DNA of 64,000 nucleotides from Fibrivirga algicola (GTDB lineage Bacteria; Bacteroidota; Bacteroidia; Cytophagales; Spirosomataceae). The stretch covers positions 186,001 to 250,000 of the forward strand of contig NZ_WAEL01000004.1 in assembly GCF_011742925.1 (NCBI RefSeq), written 5' to 3'. Positions 18,284 through 27,428 of this stretch are shown piece by piece. Within the stretch, counting starts at the first letter, position 1; every line of letters starts with the position of its first letter. The position numbers and the translations under genes are program-made. The notes beneath the pieces are model-generated. The model was given only the letters and a program-made list of their open reading frames with translations, was not told the origin of the DNA and did no database searches.

Positions 18284-19489
18284 ATGAACAGGTCAAAACA
18301 GGAATACTCGCGTCGGTCTTTTATGTACACCCTAACCGGCGCAGGTGTCGCGCTAGTGTTACATCCATTAATTTCATGGGCGGTCGGCGACGTTGACCCA
18401 CGGGTAGCCGCAATCGTAGCCAACACGATCGGTATCGATTCGCACAATCACATCGATGTCCCATTTGCCGCCGCCGACGTACCCGGTCCACCACTTGATC
18501 TGGTCAGCGACATGAAACGGTCAGGCTTATCGGCCATCTGTATGACATTCGCCGTTGACCGTCCAGCGTTGGTCAATCCTGGAGATGCTTACGAGCGCTT
18601 CAAGAATGCGATGGCATCGATGGACAAGCAACTGATCCAAAACGGTGTCAAACGCTCCCTGAATCTGGCAGACCTACGCGCAGCCCATAAGAAACGGCAG
18701 CCGACCGTTATCCAGTCAGTTGAAGGTGGCCATTTTCTGGAAGGGCATCTAGAACGGTTGGCCGAAGCCTACAAAGGTGGCCTGCGCCTGCTCGGGCTAC
18801 TCCACGACAATGACGCATCGGTGCCGCTGGGCGACATTTACACTAACCCGCCACAGTGGGGCGGACTAACCAAGTTTGGCGCTGACGTAATCAGGGAGTG
18901 CAACCGGCTAGGCATTCTGGTTGATCTGACACATGCCAGCAATGAAACGGTAAACGCGGCCCTGAAGGTAGCCACCAAGCCGGTCGTTATCACGCATACC
19001 GGTCTCGACTCCAGGCTGGGCAGCAATCCGGCTATGGCGACGATGATGCGGCCCAGACTCATCAATAAAGAACAGGCAAAAATCGTGGCCGGCGCGGGCG
19101 GTGTGCTTGGCGTCTGGACCCACCTGGCCGACAGTCCACTGGAGTATGCTCAGAATATTCGGGCGTTGGTTGATGTCGTCGGCATTGACCATGTTTGCCT
19201 TGGCACCGATACCAAAATGACCCCGACCTATAGACCTGGTGGTAACTCCGGCAATCAGCCGGGCGGTGGGCCTCCACGTGAAGCCCAGGGAACGAATGGC
19301 CCTGGTGGTCAAAATCGCGGACGGGTTGGCGAGCGCACCAACGAAGCCTGGCAGGATCAGCAGGTTGGATTCTACTACGCCATTGTAGATTCACTGTTAA
19401 AAGTCGGCTTCACTGAAACCGAAATCAGCAAAATCGGGAGTAGTAATTTCTGCCGTGTGTTCGATGCTGCCACAACAGGTCACCGATAA
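18284..19489 (+). CDS. Membrane dipeptidase (peptidase family M19) with Tat signal
   Basis: A 401-residue zinc dipeptidase. The N-terminus is a twin-arginine export signal (SRRSFMYTLTGAG). The M19 barrel shows GIDSHNHIDVP at the first metal site, SVEGGHFLEG with the bridging glutamate, LGILVDLTHAS, VVITHTGLDSR, and CLGTDTKMTP where the family usually has GSDFDG. About 45 residues rich in Gly, Pro, Asn and Arg (after MTPTYRPGG) sit between that site and the last helices. This low-complexity insertion is unusual for the family. It probably cleaves dipeptides in the periplasm. The substitution in the last metal motif makes activity slightly uncertain. Confidence 0.85.
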   Translation: MNRSKQEYSRRSFMYTLTGAGVALVLHPLISWAVGDVDPRVAAIVANTIGIDSHNHIDVPFAAADVPGPPLDLVSDMKRSGLSAICMTFAVDRPALVNPGDAYERFKNAMASMDKQLIQNGVKRSLNLADLRAAHKKRQPTVIQSVEGGHFLEGHLERLAEAYKGGLRLLGLLHDNDASVPLGDIYTNPPQWGGLTKFGADVIRECNRLGILVDLTHASNETVNAALKVATKPVVITHTGLDSRLGSNPAMATMMRPRLINKEQAKIVAGAGGVLGVWTHLADSPLEYAQNIRALVDVVGIDHVCLGTDTKMTPTYRPGGNSGNQPGGGPPREAQGTNGPGGQNRGRVGERTNEAWQDQQVGFYYAIVDSLLKVGFTETEISKIGSSNFCRVFDAATTGHR

Positions 19490-19577
19490 GCGTTGAAAAG
19501 TTGGCCGGGATAGGTGCCTATCAGTTTCATCCAATGCTCTGCTTGGCGCGCCGTCCCTAGTAAGGCTACTCCCATCA

Positions 19578-20252
19578 TTACCCTATTCGCTCGAAGAAGT
19601 ACGTTCTACTTTCGCCGTCGACATCATCGTACGTATACATCAGGCGATGCTGATTTTTGCGCCAGAAGTTGATCAGCACAAAATCGCCGATACAGCCGGT
19701 TGTATGGAGAAACAGCAACAATCCCCATACCAGCCCGTAGGCCGGGAATACAATCCAGGCGACGATCAGGGCGGGCGTGATAACCAGAAAAGGCATTGCC
19801 GCTACATAAGCCACTTCGCGCAGGTTCATCACATACTTCTGGGCATAGGCGTAGGCCATCATGCCTTTCCACGACCACCCATAGCCAACGCGGGGCGCGC
19901 CAACCCGTTTGAAGAAAATGCCGTGGATAAATTCATGGACCGTAATCAGTGGAAAGAACAACAGAAAACCGATCAGGAACTGAGCACCGCCATGCACCAG
20001 CGTGTCTTTCGATAGCCACGTCGATATACCCGTACCAACTAACCAGCCGAAGACCAGCGATCCGATGAAGATGATTGCAAAACGCAGTCCGGCTTTGACT
20101 TTGTTACTCGACGTTTTAGCGGGTAGTGACGTCTGACCAGACGGAGCCATGCCCAATTCACGAGCCAGAAAATGCATCATTTCGTCAATCCTGAACGACT
20201 CGACAAGGCGGTACTCGCCCGATTCGTGCAGGGCATCGATGGTAGGTTTCAT
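19578..20252 (-). CDS. DUF3267-family membrane protein, putative zinc metalloprotease
   Basis: A 224-residue integral membrane protein with about four hydrophobic segments. A zincin-like HEFIH motif (residues about 106-110, ITVHEFIHGIFFKRVG) follows the second segment, as in the DUF3267 family. A soluble N-terminus of about 50 residues precedes the first segment. I chose ATG 20252 (MKPTIDALHESG); an in-frame ATG at 20297 would add 15 residues. It is convergent with the M19 dipeptidase. Proteolytic activity is suggested only by the motif. Confidence 0.8.
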   Translation of the reverse strand: MKPTIDALHESGEYRLVESFRIDEMMHFLARELGMAPSGQTSLPAKTSSNKVKAGLRFAIIFIGSLVFGWLVGTGISTWLSKDTLVHGGAQFLIGFLLFFPLITVHEFIHGIFFKRVGAPRVGYGWSWKGMMAYAYAQKYVMNLREVAYVAAMPFLVITPALIVAWIVFPAYGLVWGLLLFLHTTGCIGDFVLINFWRKNQHRLMYTYDDVDGESRTYFFERIG

Positions 20253-20381
20253 GCGGTGGAAACTGGTAGGGAATTTCAGGCATAACGCCTTTATCACGCG
20301 TCAAGTTTCGTCAGATCATGCCTGAGATCGCGGCGAAAAATGAAACCAGATGCCAGCGGTCGCAGGACTGACGTCTAAACC

Positions 20382-20420
20382 AAAAGCCCGATTGGTCGTT
20401 TGACAACCAGTCGGGCTTTT
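20382..20420 (-). terminator. Rho-independent terminator after the SDR gene
   Basis: Arms 20382-20396 (AAAAGCCCGATTGGT) and 20406-20420 pair over 15 positions with one mismatch or wobble, with a 9-base loop. On the minus strand the stem ends in TTTT. It lies 24 bases beyond the stop of the SDR gene and may act in both directions. Confidence 0.85.
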
Positions 20421-20443
20421 GTCCTTAACATGAAACGTTTCAA

Positions 20444-21313
20444 CTAGGCATTGCCGCCGTTTACGTCCAGCAAACTACCAGTGATGTACGACCCATCGCT
20501 CGACGCCAGCAGCACGTAAGCCGGGGCAAGTTCGTCGGGTTGGCCGGGGCGTTGCAGAATCGTTTTGCTCGCCGCTTCCTCTACCCCTTCCGGACCCATA
20601 CCGGCACCCGGCAGGAACGGCGTGTAGATCGGCCCAGGCAGTACCGCATTCACGCGAATTTTTTGCTCGCCTAACTGCGTGGCCAACGACATCGTAAACG
20701 CATGAATGGCTCCTTTTGTCGACGCATAATCGACCAGTTTAGGCTGCCCCATTTTGCCTACGATACTTCCGGTGTTAATGATAACGTCATTTTCATGCAG
20801 ATGGGGCAGCGCCGCCTGTACCATGAAGAAGTAGCCAAGAATGTTCGTGTCGAACGTACGGCGCAATTGCTCTTCCGTGATATCAGTAATCTTCTCGACG
20901 ATATGCTGATACGCGGCATTATTAACCAGAATATTAAGCTTTCCAAACTCAGCAACAGTCTGCTCAACAGCTTCCTGGCACTTCGCCTTACTCCGTACAT
21001 CCGACGGGATCAGCAGGCATTTGGTCCCAAACTGTTCGGCTAAGCGCTTGGTTTCGTCAGCATCTTCCTGCTCTTCGTCCAGATATAGAATGGCAACGTT
21101 TGCGCCCTCCTTGGCAAACGCAACGGCTACGGCCCGGCCAATGCCACTATCACCACCCGTAATGATCGCCACCTTACCAGCCAGCTTGCCTGCGGCGTTG
21201 TAGCTCGACAGGTCGCTCTGCGGCTCCGGCGTCATTTTGGCCTGAATAGCCGGAAAATCCTGCACCTCACTCTTCAATTCGCCGCTTTCCGGGCGTTTCA
21301 CTTCTTGTTCCAT
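20444..21313 (-). CDS. Short-chain dehydrogenase/reductase
   Basis: A 289-residue NAD(P)-dependent oxidoreductase with a Rossmann fold. TGGDSGIG at about 52-59 is the cofactor-binding motif and NNAAYQ the structural one. YASTKGAIHAF carries the catalytic Tyr and Lys, and SDGSYITGSLLDVNGG closes the fold. The extra N-terminal 40 residues (KRPESGELKSEV, FPAIQAKMTPEP) match the YghA/YdaD-type subgroup often induced by stress. The substrate is not apparent. It is transcribed alone, away from the XRE regulator at 21471. Confidence 0.9.
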   Translation of the reverse strand: MEQEVKRPESGELKSEVQDFPAIQAKMTPEPQSDLSSYNAAGKLAGKVAIITGGDSGIGRAVAVAFAKEGANVAILYLDEEQEDADETKRLAEQFGTKCLLIPSDVRSKAKCQEAVEQTVAEFGKLNILVNNAAYQHIVEKITDITEEQLRRTFDTNILGYFFMVQAALPHLHENDVIINTGSIVGKMGQPKLVDYASTKGAIHAFTMSLATQLGEQKIRVNAVLPGPIYTPFLPGAGMGPEGVEEAASKTILQRPGQPDELAPAYVLLASSDGSYITGSLLDVNGGNA

Positions 21314-21470
21314 AGATTTAAAGAATCTGTTGACAGTATGTTAGTTCGACAACGCCGACACCTATCTAGGAGCCCTGAAAGCCCGGTAATGTTTCGGCAT
21401 TACGCCTCAACGGCCTATTTATCGGGCATCCGCTGGAGAATGTTATCTTTACAGGTCTAAATCATCCTCC

Positions 21471-22967
21471 GTGTCGCTTTCTTCCGATCATATTCGCCTG
21501 TTATTTGGGCTCAAGCTCCGTCAACTCCGTCAGGAAAGAGGTATTTCTGTCAGCGAACTGGCCTTGCGCTCAGGGCTGGCTATTTCCTATATTTCCGAGA
21601 TTGAAAAAGGGCGCAAGTACCCCAAAGCCGACAAGATTTCGGGACTAGCCCGCGCCCTCGATGTCGATTATGACACGCTGGTTTCGCTGAAGGTCAACAA
21701 GAAACTGGCTCCCATTGCTGATTTGCTCCGCTCGAAGTTCCTGACTGAAATTCCGCTCGAACTCTTCGGTATCGACCCGTCGGACCTACTCGACCTGCTG
21801 GCGGGCGCTCCCGACAAGGTCAGCGCCATGATCCGCACGTTTATGGACATTGCCGTGAGCTATAACATGAGCGTAGAACGGCTCTACCTGACCATGCTGC
21901 GGTCGTATCAGGAGATCAACGACAACCACTTCGAAGAGCTGGAGGCAGATGCCGCCCGCTTCCTCGATGAGTTTGGCTCGCCTGGTCTGCCCGCCGATTC
22001 AGCCCTGCTTACAAACCTGCTGAAAACCCGCTACACGGTTAAGCTTGTCACGTTCGACCCGCTTCAGCGGCCTGAGCTGGCGTCGTTGCGGTCGGTATAC
22101 CGGCCCGAGTCGCGTACGCTGCACCTGAACAGCACACTGTCGGACCCGCAACGCACGTACGTGCTGGCGCGCGAAGTGGGCTTTCACTACATGAATCTGA
22201 AGGTTAGGCCGTATACCTATACCTACGTTGAAGCCGAGTCGTTCGAGCAGATTCTGAACAACTATAAGGCCTCGTATTTCGCGGGAGCCGTGCTCATTCG
22301 CCGCGATGCGATGGTGGCCCGCCTCAACGACCTGTTCGCCCGCGACACCTGGAACAACGACGCATTACTGGCCATCATTCAGGACTTTGGCGCTACGCCC
22401 GAACGGTTCTTTTACCGGCTAAGCAACATCCTGCCGCGCGATTTTGGGATCGATCAGCTCTTCTTTTACCGGTTCAACCACACACCCGGCCAAACCACGT
22501 TTGCACTGACCAAAGAGATGCACCTCTCGCGGCAGCAGGGACCTAGCGGGATGGTCGACGAGCATTTTTGCCGACGTTGGGTAGCGCTCACCAGCCTACA
22601 GGAACTGGGGTTTTTACAGCACCACAAGGATTTCAGTGGCTCACTCTGCCGGGCTCAACTGTCGACCTATGCCGATACGGGCCAAACGTTTCTGATCGTG
22701 TCGGTAGCCCACCCGCACCGGTCAGACCGGACGGATGGCAGTACTGAGCAGAACATGAGCGTATCGATGTGCTTCGCCGTGAATGATACGCTGCGCAGTA
22801 AAATGCGGTTTCTCAATAACCCCGATGCAGGTATTCCGCACCGGGTGGTCAACGAAGCCTGCGAACGCTGCGGTATTTTCGATTGCCGCGAGCGGGTTGC
22901 TTCCCCAACGGTGCTTCAGAAAAAACGGCAGCTCGAAGCCATGAAAGGGGCGCTTGATTCACTCTAG
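21471..22967 (+). CDS. XRE-family regulator with C-terminal cysteine-rich domain (ScfR/RamB-like)
   Basis: A 498-residue protein. An N-terminal helix-turn-helix spans about 14-66 (LRQERGISVSELALRSGL, AISYISEIEKGRKYPKADK). A long middle region includes a degenerate IrrE/ImmA-like stretch (YVLAREVGFHYMNLK) that lacks the canonical HExxH. The C-terminus carries the cysteine cluster ACERCGIFDCRERV seen in short-chain acyl-CoA-responsive regulators. The start is a GTG at 21471 and no better ATG lies upstream. It probably controls carbon or acyl-CoA metabolism. A purine permease follows 57 bases downstream. Confidence 0.85.
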   Translation: MSLSSDHIRLLFGLKLRQLRQERGISVSELALRSGLAISYISEIEKGRKYPKADKISGLARALDVDYDTLVSLKVNKKLAPIADLLRSKFLTEIPLELFGIDPSDLLDLLAGAPDKVSAMIRTFMDIAVSYNMSVERLYLTMLRSYQEINDNHFEELEADAARFLDEFGSPGLPADSALLTNLLKTRYTVKLVTFDPLQRPELASLRSVYRPESRTLHLNSTLSDPQRTYVLAREVGFHYMNLKVRPYTYTYVEAESFEQILNNYKASYFAGAVLIRRDAMVARLNDLFARDTWNNDALLAIIQDFGATPERFFYRLSNILPRDFGIDQLFFYRFNHTPGQTTFALTKEMHLSRQQGPSGMVDEHFCRRWVALTSLQELGFLQHHKDFSGSLCRAQLSTYADTGQTFLIVSVAHPHRSDRTDGSTEQNMSVSMCFAVNDTLRSKMRFLNNPDAGIPHRVVNEACERCGIFDCRERVASPTVLQKKRQLEAMKGALDSL

Positions 22968-23024
22968 GCTGGCGATTCGTGACTGGATTGCCGATATTGG
23001 GCGTCGGAACTCAGCCACTTTCCA

Positions 23025-24329
23025 GTGAACTCAACCAAACCGTCTACCCGAACCGAGATCCTCGCGGGCATTTCAACGTTCATTGCCACAATGTACATTA
23101 TTGTGGTCAATCCGTCCATCCTCAGCCAAAGCGGGTTACCGTTCTCCGGCGTAGTAACTGCCACCGTTTTACTGTCGTTTTTCTGCAGTCTGATGATGGG
23201 CCTGTATGCCCGCAACCCAATTGTGGTGGCACCGGGGATGGGATTGAACGCGTTCTTCACGTTTTCGGCGGTGAAGGGCATGGGCATTCAGCCCGAGGTG
23301 GCGTTGGGCGCGGTGTTCTGGGCGGGCGTTCTGTTTTTACTCCTCACCGTTTTCAACATCCGAACGGCGCTGGTGCGCGCCATTCCCAGACCACTCCGTT
23401 ACGCTATTGCGGCGGGCATTGGGTTGTTCATCACGCTGATTGGCTTCGAGAACGCCCATTTTATCGTTGCCAGTCCCGCCACACTGGTACAGATGGCTAG
23501 TTTTCACGACCCCATCGTGATCACCTTCATGGCAGGTTTATTGCTCACGGCGGCGCTGGTGGCCCGTAACGTACCCGGCGCTATCATCCTCGGCATTGCG
23601 CTCACCACGGCGCTGGCCTGGCCAATCGGCCGCTGGTGGGGCGATGCCTCTGCCATTAATTTCGGACAGGCAACGCTGGTGAGCTGGCGAGGTATCTTTT
23701 CGGCTCCCGACTTCAGCCTAATCGGGAAACTCGATCTGGTCGGTTCACTAAAATGGTCGCTCGGACCGGTTATTTTCGCTTTTGCCTTCACCGACCTCTT
23801 CGATAGCATTTCCACGTTTGTGGGCGTTGCCGAAGCTGCCGGCTTGCAGGACGAGCAGGGCGAACCGCAGAACCTGAATCGCTCGCTGCTGACCGACGCC
23901 GTTGCCACAACCCTGGCCGGGGTACTGGGCACTAGTCCGGGCACGGCCTATATCGAGTCGGCAGTAGGGATTGCGCAGGGCGGACGCACGGGCGTTGTGG
24001 CCGTTGTGGCGGGCTGTCTGTTCCTGCCGTTTCTGTTTCTGTCGCCCCTCCTATCCGTCATTCCCGCCCTGGCAACGGCCCCCGCGCTGGTGCTCGTGGG
24101 TACGTTCATGATCCAGCCCGTCACCCGTATTCGCTGGACTGAACTCGACGAAGCCATTCCGTGCTTTCTGGCCCTTGTGCTCATCCCCTTCAGCTACTCG
24201 ATTACGCAGGGGATTATCTGGGGCTTTCTCAGTTGGACAGTGATTAAACTAGCCGTTGGTAAGCGGGAAGATGTACCGGTGGGCCTGCTGGTTGTCGATG
24301 CGTTTTGCGTCGCCTCGCTCCTGTTATAG
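23025..24329 (+). CDS. NCS2-family purine permease (AzgA-like)
   Basis: A 434-residue, 12-14-helix inner-membrane transporter. Family signatures are TEILAGISTFIATMYIIVVNPSIL at the N-terminus (split here as TEILAGISTF and MYIIVVNPSI), APGMGLNAFF, and FAFTDLFDSISTFVGVAEAAG. GTSPGTAYIESAVGIAQGGRTG is the substrate-site helix of the adenine/guanine/hypoxanthine subgroup (again split around TAYIESAVGIA). The start is GTG 23025, as no nearby ATG is in frame. Proton-coupled uptake of purines is expected. An AGGTACGT word overlaps the sequence just after the stop (24328). Confidence 0.9.
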   Translation: MNSTKPSTRTEILAGISTFIATMYIIVVNPSILSQSGLPFSGVVTATVLLSFFCSLMMGLYARNPIVVAPGMGLNAFFTFSAVKGMGIQPEVALGAVFWAGVLFLLLTVFNIRTALVRAIPRPLRYAIAAGIGLFITLIGFENAHFIVASPATLVQMASFHDPIVITFMAGLLLTAALVARNVPGAIILGIALTTALAWPIGRWWGDASAINFGQATLVSWRGIFSAPDFSLIGKLDLVGSLKWSLGPVIFAFAFTDLFDSISTFVGVAEAAGLQDEQGEPQNLNRSLLTDAVATTLAGVLGTSPGTAYIESAVGIAQGGRTGVVAVVAGCLFLPFLFLSPLLSVIPALATAPALVLVGTFMIQPVTRIRWTELDEAIPCFLALVLIPFSYSITQGIIWGFLSWTVIKLAVGKREDVPVGLLVVDAFCVASLLL

Positions 24330-24449
24330 GTACGTTGGCTCAAGCTTTCTCCCGCGAAAAGTTCGTTTACAAAACCACCGGAACCGAGCCGCCGCAGTCG
24401 CTTTCGTGTATATTCGTCTACTTGCCCGTTGCCTCTACTTCCAATAACC

Positions 24450-24977
24450 ATGCTTCCCGACCTGACCACCCTCATCCTCGACTCGGAACGGCTGCGCCTA
24501 CTGCCCATCAGCGAGGCCTATACCGACCTGATTTTTCGTGAATTCACCCCGGAGGTTGCTACGTACATGCACCCCCGGCCAGCCACCGAGCGGTTAGAGA
24601 CAGCACTGTTTGTCGACGCAGCCAAAGCGGCAAACCGGGAAGGCAGTAGCCTGAACATGGTGATTACCGAACGGCAATCCGGCGATTTTCTCGGCTGTGT
24701 GGGCCTGCATAAATTAGCCGATAAACGGCCTGAGTTTGGCATCTGGGTGAAACAGTCAGCCCATATGCACGGGTACGGCCGGGAAGCGATTCACACGCTG
24801 AAACGATGGGCCGATGAGCACATTCCCTACGAATACCTGATCTACCCCGTCGATTCGCGCAATATTTCCAGCCGCAAAATCCCCGAGTCGCTGGGCGCGG
24901 CGATCATCAGTCAGTACGACGATACCGGCGGCATGGGTCAGGACCTTACGCTGATTAAGTACCGGATCGAGCGTTGA
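24450..24977 (+). CDS. GNAT-family N-acetyltransferase (RimJ/RimL-like)
   Basis: A 175-residue acetyltransferase. LDSERLRLLPISEAYTD at the N-terminus is typical of the RimJ/RimL group. The acetyl-CoA-binding core includes FLGCVGLHKLADKRPEFGIW and HGYGREAIHTLKRWADEH, and the end has NISSRKIPESLGA, equivalent to the usual N-xxS-xK-ExxGF. The start at ATG 24450 is preferred to a TTG seven codons upstream. Substrate (ribosomal protein, amino acid or small molecule) is not evident. Confidence 0.88.
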   Translation: MLPDLTTLILDSERLRLLPISEAYTDLIFREFTPEVATYMHPRPATERLETALFVDAAKAANREGSSLNMVITERQSGDFLGCVGLHKLADKRPEFGIWVKQSAHMHGYGREAIHTLKRWADEHIPYEYLIYPVDSRNISSRKIPESLGAAIISQYDDTGGMGQDLTLIKYRIER

Positions 24978-25034
24978 CCGTAACTCTGTTCAGGAACGTA
25001 CCCGGTCTAGGCGGCGGCTAGTAGCTCAGGCGTC

Positions 25035-25229
25035 TCAGTGGCTGAACCAGCTGTCCGGTATTGGTGCCGGTACTGATCCGTTCAGGCTGTAGGTCAGTTT
25101 AAGTGTGTACCCGCCACCGCCTTCAATAAAGTCGATTTCGACGGGATGGGCACCCCGCTGTAACGACACCTGTCCGCTTACGGGGCTTTTGGTTACCCCG
25201 ATAAGCGCATCTAGGCAGATCCAGCAATT
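25035..25229 (-). pseudogene. C-terminal remnant of a PA14-like / chitobiase-type carbohydrate-active protein
   Basis: In the 420-base gap between the GNAT and SMUG2 genes, the minus strand encodes about 57 meaningful codons ending at TGA 25035-25037. The segment reads GVTKSPVSGQVSLQRGAHPV, then EIDFIEGGGGYTLKLTYS and SWFSH. The pattern of L-xx-G-x-HP-(V/I)-xx-x-F/Y-x-(G)GGG-x-x-LKL-xY is typical of the last strands of PA14-type domains and similar modules of glycosidases. In frame, a TGA at 25230-25232 cuts it off and no start codon or upstream body is found. It is therefore a gene fragment left by deletion. Confidence 0.5.
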
Positions 25230-25397
25230 TCAATTGACGGTCTGCTCAGGCGATTGGCGAGTTAGCGCAGACTGCTTTGTGAATAGACGGGCAGCCCCCC
25301 CGCATAAAAAGAAGTATGAGTCGTTTCAGAATAATAGAACAGTTCGTCTGTTGCACAGTAGACCACGGTTTCACGGAGAACCCACTGTTCCTTCCCA

Positions 25398-26102
25398 ATG
25401 ACCAATCAAAACGATTCATTTGCCAGCCGGGCCATTCAGTTTTACCTCGATCAACGCGAACCGGATAACCTGCCGCCCGGTGTGTCGGCCATGAACCCCT
25501 ACGCCGGACCGGTGGTGCAGGATATCGTCACCAAATTCTACACGAAGTTCTACAGCGACCAGCAGCCACGGGTGTTTATCCTCGGTATCAATCCTGGTCG
25601 GTTTGGGGCAGGCGTTACGGGGCTTTCGTTCACCACCCCACAGAATCTGGCGCGGTATTGCGGCATCCCAAACAACCTGCCACCCACGCCGGAGCTCTCC
25701 AGTCGATTCATTTACAAAGTCATTGAGGCATTCGGTGGCGTCGACGCGTTTTACGGCCGCTTCTTTCTCTCATCGCTCTATCCGCTGGCGTTGGTGAAGG
25801 AGGGGAAAAACTACAATTTCTACGACGACAAAGCCACCACAAAGGCGCTTTGGCCAGTGATGATCGAGAGCCTCCGGCAACAGCAAACGTTTGGCTGCGA
25901 TCGGAACACGGCGATCTGCCTGGGACGCAAAAACGAAGGATTCCTGAAAAAACTGAATGACGAACAGGGCTTCTTCGGGCGGATCATCACCGTAGATCAC
26001 CCGCGCTATATCCTGCAATACCGATCGAAATTTCTGGAGCAGTATGTCGATACGTACCTACAGGCCCTGACTGATTGCCTACCCGGCTCATTTACTGCCT
26101 GA
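25398..26102 (+). CDS. SMUG2-type uracil-DNA glycosylase family protein (DUF4918)
   Basis: A 234-residue DNA-repair glycosylase homologue. The active-site region FILGINPGRFGAGVTG (about 60-75) corresponds to the GMNPGxxG loop of SMUG-type enzymes, and FFLSSLYPLALVKEGKNYN and VDHPRYILQYR match later conserved segments (the HP before the C-terminal helix is the family's usual second motif). It would remove uracil or oxidised pyrimidines from DNA. It is a single gene, 294 bases or more from its upstream neighbour remnant, and shares no clear operon. Confidence 0.85.
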   Translation: MTNQNDSFASRAIQFYLDQREPDNLPPGVSAMNPYAGPVVQDIVTKFYTKFYSDQQPRVFILGINPGRFGAGVTGLSFTTPQNLARYCGIPNNLPPTPELSSRFIYKVIEAFGGVDAFYGRFFLSSLYPLALVKEGKNYNFYDDKATTKALWPVMIESLRQQQTFGCDRNTAICLGRKNEGFLKKLNDEQGFFGRIITVDHPRYILQYRSKFLEQYVDTYLQALTDCLPGSFTA

Positions 26103-26183
26103 TACAGGCCGCAGGAGCTTGCCTTAGCCGCGAAAAGACGTTATGTTGCCAATTGGTCGCTTCTAACGGCTCCACTCCTCCCC

Positions 26184-27302
26184 TTGCTGATACTATCCAT
26201 CCTGTTTCTAAACGTCGTTATCTGTGAATGGGTAGCAACGAAGCCGTACTTTCAGTCGCTCGGCACGGCCTTACTGGTTATCATTCTGACCGCCATCGAA
26301 GCCAATCTCGGCCTCATTCCAACGACCGACACACCACTCTACGACGGCATTTTTAGCTACGTAGCGCCGTTCTCGCTCTTCACCCTGTTGCTTCAGGTTA
26401 ACCTCAACGATCTCCGCCGGGCTGGTCTGCCTATGCTGACTATGTTTCTCATCGGGTCGCTGGGTACCATCATCGGCGTCGTTAGCAGTGTGTGGCTGTT
26501 TAGTGGTCCGCAAACAATCGGGAAACTGTATTATGCCCTGGCGGGGATGTTTACGGGTACGTACATCGGCGGGAGCATCAATTTTCACGCCATTGCGCTT
26601 CACTACGGGGTATCAAAAGCCGGTAACCTATTTGTAGCCGCCACGGCAGCCGACAATATCATGACGGCAATCTGGATGGCAGCGACCCTGCTACTACCCC
26701 AAGTATTGCAGCGTCTTCGTCCCCGGCGGCTGGTCAGTACACCCGTATCGGCAACTGCTCACCTGCCGGCGCATGATGAAGAAACCGTTTCGCCGCTGCA
26801 CCTGGCCCTGCTTATCGCTTTAGGAACGGGGGCTATTTTTGCGGCAACCAGTCTTTCGGCATTATGGCCCGCTATCCCATTCGTGCTTGGCCTGACTACC
26901 ATCGCCCTTGTCCTCGCCCAATTTCGGGCGGTCAACCGGCTGCGGGGGAGCCGGTTGCTGGGGCTACTCGGCATCTACCTCTTTCTGGCGGTCATTGGCG
27001 CTTACTGCGATCTCGCGGCTCTGCTTCGCGATGGGCAACTGGCCATCGTATTATTCGGAATGATCTGTGCCATCGTACTCATCCACGCGTTAATTGTCTT
27101 TGGCGTGGGGGCTCTCTTCAAACTGGATTGGGACATGCTTGGCATTGCTTCACAGGCCAATATTGGCGGGGCCACCTCGGCGCTGGCTCTGGCGCGTAGC
27201 CTCAACCGCCCCGACCTGCAACTCCCCGCCGTGTTGGTTGGCTCGCTGGGCAATGCGATTGGCACGTACCTGGGCATACTAGTCGCCGAAGCGCTGCGGT
27301 AA
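26184..27302 (+). CDS. DUF819-family integral membrane protein
   Basis: A 372-residue protein with about ten membrane helices, matching DUF819 (YjcL-like). Conserved pieces include YDGIFSYVAPFSLFTLLLQVN, given here as SYVAPFSLFTLLLQV, the small-residue-rich GMFTGTYIGGSINFHAIALH, and near the C-terminus ASQANIGGATSALALARSL. A pseudo-repeat of two halves, each with a GG-containing broken helix, suggests a transporter fold. Substrate unknown. No ATG is available: the frame is open back to the preceding stop and the first plausible start is TTG 26184, so the N-terminus is uncertain. Confidence 0.8.
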   Translation: MLILSILFLNVVICEWVATKPYFQSLGTALLVIILTAIEANLGLIPTTDTPLYDGIFSYVAPFSLFTLLLQVNLNDLRRAGLPMLTMFLIGSLGTIIGVVSSVWLFSGPQTIGKLYYALAGMFTGTYIGGSINFHAIALHYGVSKAGNLFVAATAADNIMTAIWMAATLLLPQVLQRLRPRRLVSTPVSATAHLPAHDEETVSPLHLALLIALGTGAIFAATSLSALWPAIPFVLGLTTIALVLAQFRAVNRLRGSRLLGLLGIYLFLAVIGAYCDLAALLRDGQLAIVLFGMICAIVLIHALIVFGVGALFKLDWDMLGIASQANIGGATSALALARSLNRPDLQLPAVLVGSLGNAIGTYLGILVAEALR

Positions 27303-27428
27303 ATGTCTGTCTGCGTGCCGCGCCGATGGCCAGTTGGACTGAGTGCGCACTGGCGTAGTTTTCCAGATTACTGAGTAGTTCATACAAAAAGGCGCGATCG
27401 GTGAACTATGCTGACTGAATATTTCTTT

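Noticed and set aside
25105-25401. A 98-codon plus-strand frame before the SMUG2 gene
   Set aside because: It has a low-complexity, arginine- and proline-rich product with no family pattern, overlaps the start of the SMUG2 gene and runs opposite the glycosidase-like remnant.
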